Below, one piece after another: positions 6,075 to 13,742 of a stretch of 13,742 nt of DNA. A program made the position numbers and the translations under genes. Source of the DNA: JBHHZI01 sp046757965 (lineage in GTDB: Bacteria > Acidobacteriota > Polarisedimenticolia > SMYD01); the NCBI GenBank assembly GCA_046757965.1, contig JBHHZI010000088.1, forward strand, positions 1 to 13,742, written 5' to 3'. Positions within the stretch are counted from its first letter, which is position 1; every line of letters starts with the position of its first letter. Under the pieces are notes generated by a model. The model was not told the origin of the DNA and searched no databases. It saw only the letters and a program-made list of their open reading frames with translations.

Positions 6075-8801
6075 GTGTCGCTCCCTCTCTTCGACCCTCG
6101 TCCTCTCCCACGCTATGTGGCGCTTGCGGCGTCACTTGTTCTCGCCACGGCCGGGTCTGCCGGCGTCGAGCGAGCGGCCCCGGCCGGTCCAGCGGAAGAC
6201 CCCTTGCCGCGGCCGGCGCTCGCCGCGGCCGACCCGGATGTCCCGACGCCGGGCGCTGTCCTGGGGCACGCCCTCGGCAGTGCCATCCTCACCCATCGCG
6301 AAGCCGTGCTCTACGCGCGGCGTCTGGCAGATGCGTCGCCCCGGGTCGCGTTCCTGCCGTACGGGCAGAGTGTCGAGGGCCGGGAGCTGTTCCTGCTGGT
6401 GGTCGGAACTCCCGCACGGATCGCCGATCTCGACGCGATCCGGGCGGTCAACCAGCGTCTGACCCGGCCCGGTGAGGACGGGGACGGGCTGGTCGCGGAC
6501 GACAGAACACCGGCGACCGTGTGGCTGGCCGGCTCGGTGCATGGCGACGAGCATTCGTCGACCGAGGCGCTCCTCCTGGCGGCCTATCATCTCGCGGCCG
6601 ATCAGTCGGCGCGGACGCGCGAGTGGTTGACTCGCGTGGTCGTCATCGTCGAGCCGCTGCAGAACCCGGATGGTCGACAGCGGTTCGTGGCCCACGAGAC
6701 CATGGCCCGCTTCGGCGAGCCGAATCCCGACCCGCAGGCGTGGGAGCACAACCAGAGCTGGCCCCAGGGGCGAGGAAATCATTTCTTCTTCGATCTGAAC
6801 CGGGACTGGTTCTTCCAGACACAGCCGGAGACGCGCGCCCGTGGGGACGCCTTCCTCGCCTGGCGCCCACAGGTGTTCGCCGACCTCCACGAGATGTCCG
6901 GCGATTCGACCTATTACTTCGCGCCGCCGGCCGAACCGGTGCATCCGCTGGTGCCGGAATCGACGCGTCGGTGGTGGTCGATCTTCGGCGGATACCTGGC
7001 GGATGCCTTCGACCGCCGCGGAGCGCCGTTCTTCCGGCGCGAGACCTTCGATCTGTTCTACCCGGGCTACGGAGATTCGTGGCCGACGTTCCAGGGGGCC
7101 ATCGGGATGACCTTCGAGCAGGCGTCGGTGCGGGGGCTGGTGCGGCGGCGCTCCGATGGAGTGATCACACCACTGGCCGAGGCCATCGGCAACCACGTCA
7201 CGGCCGCCCTGGCCACCGTGCGGTGCGCCGCCGATCATCGGGCCGAACTGCTGGCCGACTTTCGCCGCCGCGTGATCGGAACGGGTCGCGCGCCGGGCGC
7301 GGTGCGCACGGTCTATCTGCCCCCGGGGTCGCATGGCGACACGGTGGATCAGATCGAGACCCTGTTGATCCGACAGGGAGTCGATGTCGGCCGCCTGTCC
7401 GCGCCATGGCGGCTGACCCATCCCCGCGGCTACCGCGGCGAGGCCCGTGCGCAGGTCGACCTGCCCGCCGGGACGCTGGTGGTCCGCACCGACGGAGCCG
7501 GAGGGCGGCTGGCCGCCGCGCTGTTCGCCATGGATGCAACCCTGCCGGATGCCTTCCTGGCCGAGGAGCGGCGTCGTCTCCTGGCCGGGGAGCGCGGACG
7601 GATCTACGACGTCACGGCCTGGGCATGGCCACTCGTCTACGACGTCGAGGCCTGGGCCACTGACCGCCCCGCGCCCGCCCACCTCATCGCCCGACCGGCC
7701 CCCGAGCCGACCGCGCTGTCGCCGGCGACCGCGGCCTACCTCCTGCCGCCCGCCCGCCTGAACTGGGCCCGGGCGGTGAGCGACCTCCTGGAAGAGGGCG
7801 TGCGGGTCCGCGTCAGCGGCCGCAAGCTGACCCGCCAGGGGCAGGAACTGGCGGCGGGCACCGCGGTGGTCCTGGTCGGCGCCAATGACGACGGTCTGCT
7901 CGATGCGGTGGCCGGGAGCGGCCGCGACGCCGGGGTCGAGTGGGAGGCTGTCGACTCGTTCGCCTCGGAAGCCGGCGTGGACCTCGGTTCGGATCGGGTC
8001 TTCCCGCTCAAGCGGATGCACGTGGCGGTGGCAGTCGGTCCGCCGGTGCGTGCCACGTCGTTCGGGGCCATCGCGGATCTCTTCGCCACCCGCGTCGGCC
8101 TGCCGTTCACCGCCCTGCACCTGACGCGACTGCCGAAGGCGGATCTGTCCCGATTCGATGTCCTGGTCCTTCCCGACGGCGACCCGAAGAGGTATGCGCA
8201 GGCCGTCGGCGAGAAGGGCGTGAAGGCCCTCGAGGCGTTCGTGGAGACCGGCGGCGTCCTGGTGGCGGTGTCCGGTGCGGCATCGTTCTGCGGGGCCGAG
8301 GGCGTGGAACTGTCCCTGACCCACGCCGCCAAGAAGGCGCCGGCGGCTGGCGACGAGGCGGCGACCAATGCGACGCCGGTGGACAAGACCGTCGTGACCG
8401 CCGACACGCCGGAGACGGCGGATGAGCGGCGCGAGGCGCTCCTCAAGGTTCCCGGCGCGATCCTGAGGGTCCGGCTCGCGACCGCGGATCCCCTGGCGTA
8501 CGGACAGGGAAGCGAGATCCCGGTCCCGGTATCCGGCGATCTCGTTCTGGACATCTCCGACGAGGCGCCGCGCAGCGTCCGGGTGATCGGACGATTTGTC
8601 GACCAGGACCGTCTGCGGATGGCCGGCGTGGTCTGGCCCGAGGCGCGGGACCGCCTGGCGGGAACCCCGTGGCTGGTCCGCGAGAAGCACGGGCGGGGGA
8701 CCATCGTGCTGTTCGCCTCGGACCCGGTCTTCCGGGGTGCCTGGGACGGCCTGCGCGCCTTGTTCACCCAGGTGGTTCTCGTCGAACCCGCGCGCCTGTG
8801 A
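6075..8801 (+). CDS. Exported M14-family zinc carboxypeptidase with GATase-like C-terminal region
   Basis: A 908-residue predicted secreted metallopeptidase of family M14, which removes C-terminal residues from peptides. An N-terminal signal peptide (residues 1 to about 30, core YVALAASLVLATAGSAG) directs export. The catalytic domain spans about 65-390. The zinc ligands are H156 and E159 (VHGDEHS) and H272 (DLHEMSGD), N242-R243 (LNRDWF) is the substrate-carboxylate pair, and E348 (GMTFEQAS) is the catalytic glutamate. All are present, so activity is expected. The long C-terminal part has mixed alpha/beta character. The segment at about 680-760 (RFDVLVLPDGDPKRYAQ, then FVETGGVLVAVSGAASF) resembles the class I glutamine-amidotransferase-like fold seen in large bacterial M14 proteins, but no catalytic Cys-His-Glu triad is obvious. 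An Ala/Thr-rich linker follows at about 755-790. The final part includes HGRGTIVLFASDPVFRG. The start is GTG with AGGA 6 nt upstream. Substrate is unknown. It heads a three-gene plus-strand run; the next start is 43 bp downstream. Confidence 0.9.
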   Translation: MSLPLFDPRPLPRYVALAASLVLATAGSAGVERAAPAGPAEDPLPRPALAAADPDVPTPGAVLGHALGSAILTHREAVLYARRLADASPRVAFLPYGQSVEGRELFLLVVGTPARIADLDAIRAVNQRLTRPGEDGDGLVADDRTPATVWLAGSVHGDEHSSTEALLLAAYHLAADQSARTREWLTRVVVIVEPLQNPDGRQRFVAHETMARFGEPNPDPQAWEHNQSWPQGRGNHFFFDLNRDWFFQTQPETRARGDAFLAWRPQVFADLHEMSGDSTYYFAPPAEPVHPLVPESTRRWWSIFGGYLADAFDRRGAPFFRRETFDLFYPGYGDSWPTFQGAIGMTFEQASVRGLVRRRSDGVITPLAEAIGNHVTAALATVRCAADHRAELLADFRRRVIGTGRAPGAVRTVYLPPGSHGDTVDQIETLLIRQGVDVGRLSAPWRLTHPRGYRGEARAQVDLPAGTLVVRTDGAGGRLAAALFAMDATLPDAFLAEERRRLLAGERGRIYDVTAWAWPLVYDVEAWATDRPAPAHLIARPAPEPTALSPATAAYLLPPARLNWARAVSDLLEEGVRVRVSGRKLTRQGQELAAGTAVVLVGANDDGLLDAVAGSGRDAGVEWEAVDSFASEAGVDLGSDRVFPLKRMHVAVAVGPPVRATSFGAIADLFATRVGLPFTALHLTRLPKADLSRFDVLVLPDGDPKRYAQAVGEKGVKALEAFVETGGVLVAVSGAASFCGAEGVELSLTHAAKKAPAAGDEAATNATPVDKTVVTADTPETADERREALLKVPGAILRVRLATADPLAYGQGSEIPVPVSGDLVLDISDEAPRSVRVIGRFVDQDRLRMAGVVWPEARDRLAGTPWLVREKHGRGTIVLFASDPVFRGAWDGLRALFTQVVLVEPARL

Positions 8802-8844
8802 GCCGCGCGTGGACGCCTGGCGAATCCGTGGCAACGGTGTGCTG

Positions 8845-11800
8845 ATGGGGACGGCCGCCCGGTCCGCGCTGCTGGCCCTGGTGATGCTCGCCGCCGCGTG
8901 CACCAGCTCACCGCCGTCTCCCCCGGCGCCACCGACGACGGGGGAGACCCCCCGGGAGATGGCCCGCCGGCATGTCAACCGGGGCGTCGCCTATCTGTCC
9001 CAGTTCCTGCCCGGAAAGGCCATGGAGGAATTCCAGGCCGCTGTGGCCCTCGACCCGGACAACGTCGCGGCGTGTGTCAACCTCGGCATCGCCTCCCGGG
9101 TGTCGGCCGATCTGGACAGCGCGCGTACGTGGCTGGAGAAGGCTCTCGCGCTGGACCCGGACAACCTCACCGCCCACTTCAATCTGGCTCTGGTGGATCG
9201 GGCCACGGGCGACGCCGCGGCAGCCATCGCTCATCTGGAACGGGTTGTTGCCCTGGACCCGCGTGAGGCCGAGGCGCTCTACGTCCTCGGGCTCACCCAC
9301 GCCCAGTTGCAGCAGTTCGATCAGGCGGTGGCCGATTTCGACGCCGCCCTGGCCCTGAGCCCGACCCATGCGTCGGCGCTCTACGGGAAGGGGCGGGCTC
9401 TCATGGCCCTCGGGCGCGAGGAGGAGGCCCTGTCGGCCATCGAGAGGAGCCAGGAAATATCCAGTGGTCAGCTGGCCACCACGTCGGGCCAGCAATACGG
9501 CGAGCAGGGGCGTCACTCCCTGGCCATCGAGGACATGCCGTCCGACCCGGCGGCGCCGCCCGCCGCCGCGGTCCGCTACACGGTGGTCGACGACCCGGAT
9601 CTGGCAAGAGCCGTGCAGGCGGGTGGTCCGGTGGAGGACGGCACCCCCCCGATCGGGTCCGGGGCGGCTCTGGTCGATCTCGACGGCGACTCGGACCTCG
9701 ATCTTTATCTCATCAATGCGGCGCCGGACGGTGGAGCACCCAACCGACTGTTCCACAACCGTGGGGATGGCACCTTCGAGGATGTGTCGGCGGTCAGTGG
9801 CCTGGATGACGCGGGTCCGGGAACCGGCGTCACGGCCGGGGACTACGACAACGACGGCTTCGTCGACCTGTACGTCGCCAACTGGGGAGGGAATCACCTG
9901 TTCCGCAACCGGGGCGATGCGACCTTCGAGGATGTCACCGCCCGCGCCGGCGTTGCGAGCCCCGGCCGGTCGATGGGCGTGGCCTTCGGCGACGCCGATC
10001 ATGACGGCGATCTCGATCTGGTGGTGGCCGCCCGTGATCCGGGACACGGTCTGGTGTTCTTCCGGAATCGCGGTGACGGCACGTTCGTGGAGGGCACCGA
10101 GACGAGTGGGTTCGGCGGCCAGCCGGCGGCCACCGGGGTCCTGTTCGTCGATGTGGATGCCGACCGGGACATCGATGTGCTGGTCAGCGGTCCCGGCCCG
10201 CTCCGCCTGTTCCTGAACAATCGTGACGGCACGTTCACCGAGCAGGCCACCGAGCTGGGGCTGGCCGGCGCGGTGCGCAGCCGAGGTCTGGCCACGCTGG
10301 ATCTGCACAAGGACGGCCTCGCGGATCTGATCGTCTCGGGACACCAGCCCGGAGCCTCCGTCTGGACCGGGGCCCGCGGCGTCTTCCGGCGTCAGCCGCC
10401 GGATCTCGTGGCCGCTTCCGCCTACGGTGTCGCGATCCTCGACATGGATCTGGACGGTTTCGCCGACCTGGCGGTGGCGACCGGGGACGAGGCTCCCGCC
10501 GTGAGGTTGTTCCGCAACGAGGGCCGCGGACGATTCAGCGAGATCACCGGCGCGGTGGGACTTGCCGGTGCGGCCGCGGGCGGCGGCCGGGGCCTGCTGG
10601 CAGGGGACCTGGACGGCGACGGCGATCCGGAACTGATCCTGACGCGGGTGGGGGCGCCACCGATCCTGCTGCGCAACGACACCGACACGGCGGCGCGGTG
10701 GGTGCGGGTGGGGTTGCAGGGATTGCATTCCAACCGCTCCGGCATCGGCTCGCGCGTGGCGGTGAGAGCCGGAGACCTGTGGCAGAGTGCCCGGCTGTCG
10801 GCAGGAGGCGGGTATCTCACCTCCGGGCCGTTGCAGACCACGTTCGGTCTCGGCGCGCGCGACTCGATCGATGCCGTGTCGGTGCTGTGGCCCGGAGGCG
10901 TCCTCCAGGATGAGCTGGATGTGCGCCCGCGACAGACCCTCGAGCTGAAGGAACTGGATCGCAAGGGCTCGTCGTGCCCCACACTGTTCGGCTGGGACGG
11001 GGCGCGGTTTGCGTTCCTGTCGGACTTCATCGGCGGCGGCGTGCTCGGGCTGGAACTGGCTCCCGGCGTCACTTATCAGCCGGATCCCGAGGAGCTGCAC
11101 CGGGTCCGTCCGGAGGTGGGTCTGACGCCGGATGACACCGGACGGGTCCGCCTGCGTCTGACGGACAATCTCGAGGAAGTCACGTACGTGGACGAGGTCC
11201 ACCTGCAGGCCGTGGACCATCCGGCCGGCACACTGGTTCTCCCGGAAGAGGGGTTGCGTCCCGCGCCGCCGTATCCGGCGCCGGCGCTGCATCTGTTCGA
11301 TACGGTGGTGGACCCGGTGGAGGCCTCCGATGGGGCAGGACGTGACTGGCTGGACGCGGTGCGAGCCGTCGACCGTCTCTATCCGCGGTTCGCCCTCGGT
11401 CAGCGACTCGGACATGCCCGTCCGCATGAGCTGACGGTCCGGTTTGTCGCGCCATCGGCGTCGGGGCGTCTGTGGCTGTGGGCTCAGGGGACGCTGGAAT
11501 TCTCGAACTCGACCCCGAATCTGGCGGCAGCCCAGGAGGACACGTCACCGGCCTGGCCCGCCCTGGAACGCCGGAACGGGGAGGGACCCTTCCAGGTGGT
11601 CACCCGGGAGATGCCGGTGCCCATGGGCATCGACAAGCCGGTGCTCGTGCCTCTCCAGGCGGCCCCGCCCGGCACCGCGGTGACCCTGCGCATCACCACC
11701 GGCCTGCAGATCTACTGGGACCGGCTGTCGCTGGTCACCGAGGGGGACGGCGGACGCATGCGCGTCCATCGCCGGCACCCTGCTGCGGCCACGCTCCGAT

Positions 11801-12285
11801 CCGGAGGGTTCCCGCTGTGGATCAGTGAGGATGGACGCCGGCCCAAGACGTTTCGCTACGACGCCAGGCAGGATCTGGATTCGTGGAAACCGATCCCGGG
11901 GCGCTACACTCGTCACGGACCGGTGGACCCACTGGTCGCGACCGCCGACGACCTGCTGGTGGTCATGAGCCCTGGAGACGAACTTGCCCTTGATTTCGAC
12001 CTGTCCGATCTTCCGCCCCCGGCTGCCGGATGGACCCGCACGTGGCTCGTCCATGGGGTCGGATACGTGAAGGATACCGATCTGAACACACCGACCGCGG
12101 GCCAGGTGGCCCCCCTGCCATTCGCGGCCATGGGTTCGTTCCCCCCCCCCGCCTCGGCCTACTTCGCCGATGCCGCGCGCGCGGCATCAGCGGCGCGGTT
12201 CAACACGCGCGTGGTCGGCGCGCATGACCCGCTGCGCCGCTGGCCGACCGGTGCGGCCATCGATGCGTCTGGCAGGGCACGGTGA
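8845..12285 (+). CDS. Large lipoprotein: TPR, FG-GAP/VCBS beta-propeller, UnbV/ASPIC domain and uncharacterised C-terminal module
   Basis: A 1146-residue protein. The signal ALLALVMLAAAC puts a lipobox cysteine at C19, so it is predicted to be lipid-anchored and extracytoplasmic. A Ser/Pro/Thr linker follows. At about 35-205 there are TPR units ending in the usual A-L-x-L-x-P pattern (AVALDPDN, ALALDPDN, VVALDPRE, ALALSPTH). At about 270-600 there are seven Asp-rich calcium-loop motifs of FG-GAP/VCBS type: DLDGDSDLD, DYDNDGFVD, DADHDGDLD, DVDADRDID, DLHKDGLAD, DMDLDGFAD and DLDGDGDPE. Seven would fit a seven-bladed propeller. At about 617-690 there is an UnbV/ASPIC-type domain (GSRVAVRAGDLWQSARLSAGGGYLTS, quoted in part: GGGYLTSGPLQTTFGLG). 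Residues 708-1146 form a further region starting CPTLFGWDGARFAFLSDFIGGG, whose function I do not recognise. Start choice: ATG 8845 gives a clean lipoprotein signal, but GTG 8809 is also possible and no strong Shine-Dalgarno sequence is seen. The stop overlaps the helicase start by 4 bp. Confidence 0.88.
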   Translation: MGTAARSALLALVMLAAACTSSPPSPPAPPTTGETPREMARRHVNRGVAYLSQFLPGKAMEEFQAAVALDPDNVAACVNLGIASRVSADLDSARTWLEKALALDPDNLTAHFNLALVDRATGDAAAAIAHLERVVALDPREAEALYVLGLTHAQLQQFDQAVADFDAALALSPTHASALYGKGRALMALGREEEALSAIERSQEISSGQLATTSGQQYGEQGRHSLAIEDMPSDPAAPPAAAVRYTVVDDPDLARAVQAGGPVEDGTPPIGSGAALVDLDGDSDLDLYLINAAPDGGAPNRLFHNRGDGTFEDVSAVSGLDDAGPGTGVTAGDYDNDGFVDLYVANWGGNHLFRNRGDATFEDVTARAGVASPGRSMGVAFGDADHDGDLDLVVAARDPGHGLVFFRNRGDGTFVEGTETSGFGGQPAATGVLFVDVDADRDIDVLVSGPGPLRLFLNNRDGTFTEQATELGLAGAVRSRGLATLDLHKDGLADLIVSGHQPGASVWTGARGVFRRQPPDLVAASAYGVAILDMDLDGFADLAVATGDEAPAVRLFRNEGRGRFSEITGAVGLAGAAAGGGRGLLAGDLDGDGDPELILTRVGAPPILLRNDTDTAARWVRVGLQGLHSNRSGIGSRVAVRAGDLWQSARLSAGGGYLTSGPLQTTFGLGARDSIDAVSVLWPGGVLQDELDVRPRQTLELKELDRKGSSCPTLFGWDGARFAFLSDFIGGGVLGLELAPGVTYQPDPEELHRVRPEVGLTPDDTGRVRLRLTDNLEEVTYVDEVHLQAVDHPAGTLVLPEEGLRPAPPYPAPALHLFDTVVDPVEASDGAGRDWLDAVRAVDRLYPRFALGQRLGHARPHELTVRFVAPSASGRLWLWAQGTLEFSNSTPNLAAAQEDTSPAWPALERRNGEGPFQVVTREMPVPMGIDKPVLVPLQAAPPGTAVTLRITTGLQIYWDRLSLVTEGDGGRMRVHRRHPAAATLRSGGFPLWISEDGRRPKTFRYDARQDLDSWKPIPGRYTRHGPVDPLVATADDLLVVMSPGDELALDFDLSDLPPPAAGWTRTWLVHGVGYVKDTDLNTPTAGQVAPLPFAAMGSFPPPASAYFADAARAASAARFNTRVVGAHDPLRRWPTGAAIDASGRAR
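12141..12150 (+). repeat. C10 homopolymer inside the lipoprotein gene
   Basis: Ten consecutive cytosines encode the end of Phe and three Pro codons, about 44 residues before the C-terminus of the lipoprotein. Runs of this length are prone to replication slippage and to sequencing error. The frame is intact as given. Confidence 0.95.
12169..12188. repeat. 20-bp perfect palindrome near the end of the lipoprotein gene
   Basis: GATGCCGCGCGCGCGGCATC is its own reverse complement over all 20 bases. It encodes part of ADAARAA in the lipoprotein. No T-run follows, so it is not an intrinsic terminator. It may only reflect Ala/Arg codon use. Confidence 0.9.
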
Positions 12286-13559
12286 GTGTGACCAGGCGAT
12301 TCGACGAGTTCGGTTTTCGACCGGAGATCCTGCGGGCCATCAAGGAGGCCGGATACGAGATCTGCACTCCCATCCAGGCCAAGGCCATCGAACCGGCCCT
12401 GGACGGGTCGGACCTGACCGGCCTGGCCGAGACCGGTTCCGGCAAGACGGCGGCGTTCCTGCTGCCGATCCTCCAGAAGATCACGTCTCAGGGCGATGAC
12501 CCGCAGGCGCTCGTCGTGGTCCCGACGCGCGAGCTGGCGCAGCAGGTCGGCGTGGAGGCCCGCAGGCTCGGCAAGTACTGTGAGGTCCGCATCGCCACGG
12601 TGTACGGCGGCACCGGGCTCGGGTCGCAGAAGACGGAACTCCTGCGCGGTGTGGACCTGGTGGTCGGGACGCCGGGCCGGCTGATCGACTTTGTCCGGCA
12701 GACCTACCTGCGACTCTCGAAGGTGCGTCATCTGGTCCTGGACGAGGCCGACCGGATGCTCGACATGGGGTTCATCAAGGACATCGAGTTCATCATGTCC
12801 AAGGCGCCCCTGTCCCGCCAGACGCTGCTGTTCTCCGCCACCCTGCCCGCCGAGATCCTGCGCCTCGCGGAGAACTTCATGTACCACCCCGTAGGCGTGG
12901 AGGTTGAACGCCCTTCCCTGACGGCCCGCAACATCGAGCAGTGGGCGGAGACCGCGCGCGGCGACGCGGCCAAGACCAAGCGGCTGGTGGAACTGCTGCG
13001 CACGGAGAAGCCGGACCAGGTCCTGGTGTTCGTGGCCACCCGGGAACGGACCTCCATGGTGGCGGATGCCCTGCACCGGGCCGGTTTCCGGGCCGCCTCC
13101 ATCTCATCGTTGCTCTCTCAGGCGAATCGCGAGCGGGTCCTGGCCGGTTTCCGTGCCGGGGAGACGCCGATTCTCGTGGGCACCGATGTCGCCGGCCGTG
13201 GGCTGGATATCGTCGGGGTCAGTCACGTGGTCAACTACGACGTGCCGTCCGTGCCGGATGACTATGTCCACCGGGTCGGCCGGACCGCGCGCGCCGGACG
13301 CGCCGGCCGGGCGATCACGCTGGTGTCTCCGGCGGACCGTGCGGCCCTCGGCGACATCGAACGCCACATCGGCATCCGCCTGCTGCGCTCCGATGGCGAC
13401 CCCGAGGGGGGAGAGGCGCCCCGGGGCAACCGGTCACATCGCCGACCGCCGGGCCGCGCCTCCCGCTCATCCCGCGGCCGGACCGGTCCGGGGCGGTCCG
13501 GCGGGGGTCGCGGCGGGCGACCGGCTCGCCGCAAGCGAGGCGGCGGCAAGCCCGGTTGA
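12282..13559 (+). CDS. DEAD-box ATP-dependent RNA helicase, RhlE-like
   Basis: A 425-residue RNA helicase that uses ATP to unwind short duplexes or remodel ribonucleoprotein in the cytoplasm; typical roles are ribosome assembly and mRNA decay. Motifs in order: Q motif (F10, GYEICTPIQ with Q32), I AETGSGKT (49-56), Ia PTRELAQQ (81-88), Ib TPGR (130-133), II DEAD (154-157), III SAT (185-187), V GTDVAGRGLD (300-309) and VI HRVGRTARAG (330-339). All core ATPase and helicase residues are present. The His-Gly usually found before the Q-x-x-R of the second RecA domain reads Ser-Ser here (S275-S276), while Q280 and R283 are kept. From about residue 375 there is a basic, Arg/Gly/Ser-rich disordered tail typical of accessory RNA-binding tails. 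The start is GTG 12282, with AGGG four bases upstream; GTG 12288 is an alternative. The 4-bp GTGA overlap with the lipoprotein stop suggests translational coupling. RhlE-type is inferred from overall size and tail, and the subfamily is uncertain. Confidence 0.93.
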   Translation: MSVTRRFDEFGFRPEILRAIKEAGYEICTPIQAKAIEPALDGSDLTGLAETGSGKTAAFLLPILQKITSQGDDPQALVVVPTRELAQQVGVEARRLGKYCEVRIATVYGGTGLGSQKTELLRGVDLVVGTPGRLIDFVRQTYLRLSKVRHLVLDEADRMLDMGFIKDIEFIMSKAPLSRQTLLFSATLPAEILRLAENFMYHPVGVEVERPSLTARNIEQWAETARGDAAKTKRLVELLRTEKPDQVLVFVATRERTSMVADALHRAGFRAASISSLLSQANRERVLAGFRAGETPILVGTDVAGRGLDIVGVSHVVNYDVPSVPDDYVHRVGRTARAGRAGRAITLVSPADRAALGDIERHIGIRLLRSDGDPEGGEAPRGNRSHRRPPGRASRSSRGRTGPGRSGGGRGGRPARRKRGGGKPG

Positions 13560-13652
13560 GTGGATGATGCCGGGCGGAACTCCCGGACCGGGCGGCGACA
13601 CGGATTTGCCGAGATCTCGCCCAAACTATTGAGCGGAAAAGCACTTCGCGTC

Positions 13653-13681
13653 TTGACACCCCCTTCGTCTCGTGGTATAAA
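13653..13681 (+). promoter_or_regulatory. Strong near-consensus sigma70-type promoter pointing out of the window
   Basis: TTGACA (13653-13658, 6 of 6) is separated by 17 bp from TATAAA (13676-13681, 5 of 6), which is the best promoter match in the window. The upstream stretch 13623-13646 is relatively A/T-rich (GGAAAAGCACTT) and could act as an UP element. The expected start is near 13688. The last 55 bases contain only short possible starts (GTG 13703, ATG 13714 closing after five codons, ATG 13728), so the gene it serves lies beyond the window. Confidence 0.7.
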
Positions 13682-13742
13682 TCGCCCGTTGCTGGAGTTG
13701 GAGTGCGCGCCGGATGGCACCCGCTGGATGAGACGTCGAGCA

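Noticed and set aside
6132..8978. A 948-codon minus-strand open frame opposite the M14 peptidase gene.
   Set aside because: Its length reflects the scarcity of stops in the antisense frame of GC-rich codons. The plus strand carries an intact zinc peptidase, and the antisense translation is Arg/Gly/His-rich without recognisable motifs.
8908..11427. An 839-codon minus-strand open frame opposite the lipoprotein gene.
   Set aside because: The repeat-like look of the antisense translation mirrors the FG-GAP repeats on the real strand; there is no start site or domain support.
13570..13586. Inverted repeat CCGGG-7 nt-CCCGG after the helicase, considered as a terminator.
   Set aside because: The stem is only 5 bp, there is no T-run after it, and such short G/C repeats are common at this base composition.
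13610..13619. Ten-base palindrome CGAGATCTCG upstream of the right-edge promoter, considered as an operator.
   Set aside because: It is short and single-copy in the gap and lies more than 30 bp upstream of the -35 box; there is too little to support a binding site.
13703..13742. Possible partial genes starting at GTG 13703 or ATG 13728 at the right edge.
   Set aside because: Fewer than 14 codons are visible, with no family features and no way to choose a start. The promoter may instead serve a stable RNA.

Overview
The window is about 13.7 kb of uniformly high-GC bacterial chromosome, tightly packed with seven protein genes. No rRNA, tRNA, CRISPR array, transposase or integrase is visible. 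Base composition looks even from end to end, so nothing suggests a recently acquired island. The organism looks like a diderm: there is a lipoprotein signal, Sec signals and large exported proteins. A lipoprotein combining TPR, FG-GAP and UnbV/ASPIC domains beside a large exported M14 peptidase is a style common in Acidobacteriota and in uncultured phyla such as Gemmatimonadota or Eisenbacteria. That placement is inference; the sequence alone does not fix the phylum.

Layout. Left (1-2695, minus): mutS, missing only its last few codons at the window edge. A divergent intergenic gap (2696-2824) carries a promoter candidate for each side. Then comes a small plus-strand membrane protein of the DUF4870/Tic20-like type (2825-3253). 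It ends 6 bp from the end of a convergent minus-strand pair: rho (4689-5912), followed 19 bp later by a secreted TPR protein (3260-4669). A second divergent gap (5913-6074) holds two promoter candidates that overlap face to face. To the right is a plus-strand run of three genes: an exported M14 zinc carboxypeptidase with a GATase-like C-terminal region (6075-8801), a 1146-residue TPR/beta-propeller/UnbV lipoprotein (8845-12285) and a DEAD-box RNA helicase (12282-13559). The last two overlap by 4 bp. The final 180 bp hold no complete gene but contain a near-consensus sigma70-type promoter (13653-13681) pointing out of the window.

How the genes may work together: the core genes (mutS for mismatch repair, rho for transcription termination, the helicase for RNA remodelling) are housekeeping. 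The exported peptidase and the lipoprotein probably act outside the cytoplasm, perhaps in protein or peptide scavenging, but only their adjacency supports a link. I did not find a convincing undescribed defence, mobile or biosynthetic system. The points most worth a second look are the overlapping rho/peptidase promoters, the unusual RNA-binding end of Rho, and the large uncharacterised C-terminal module of the lipoprotein.
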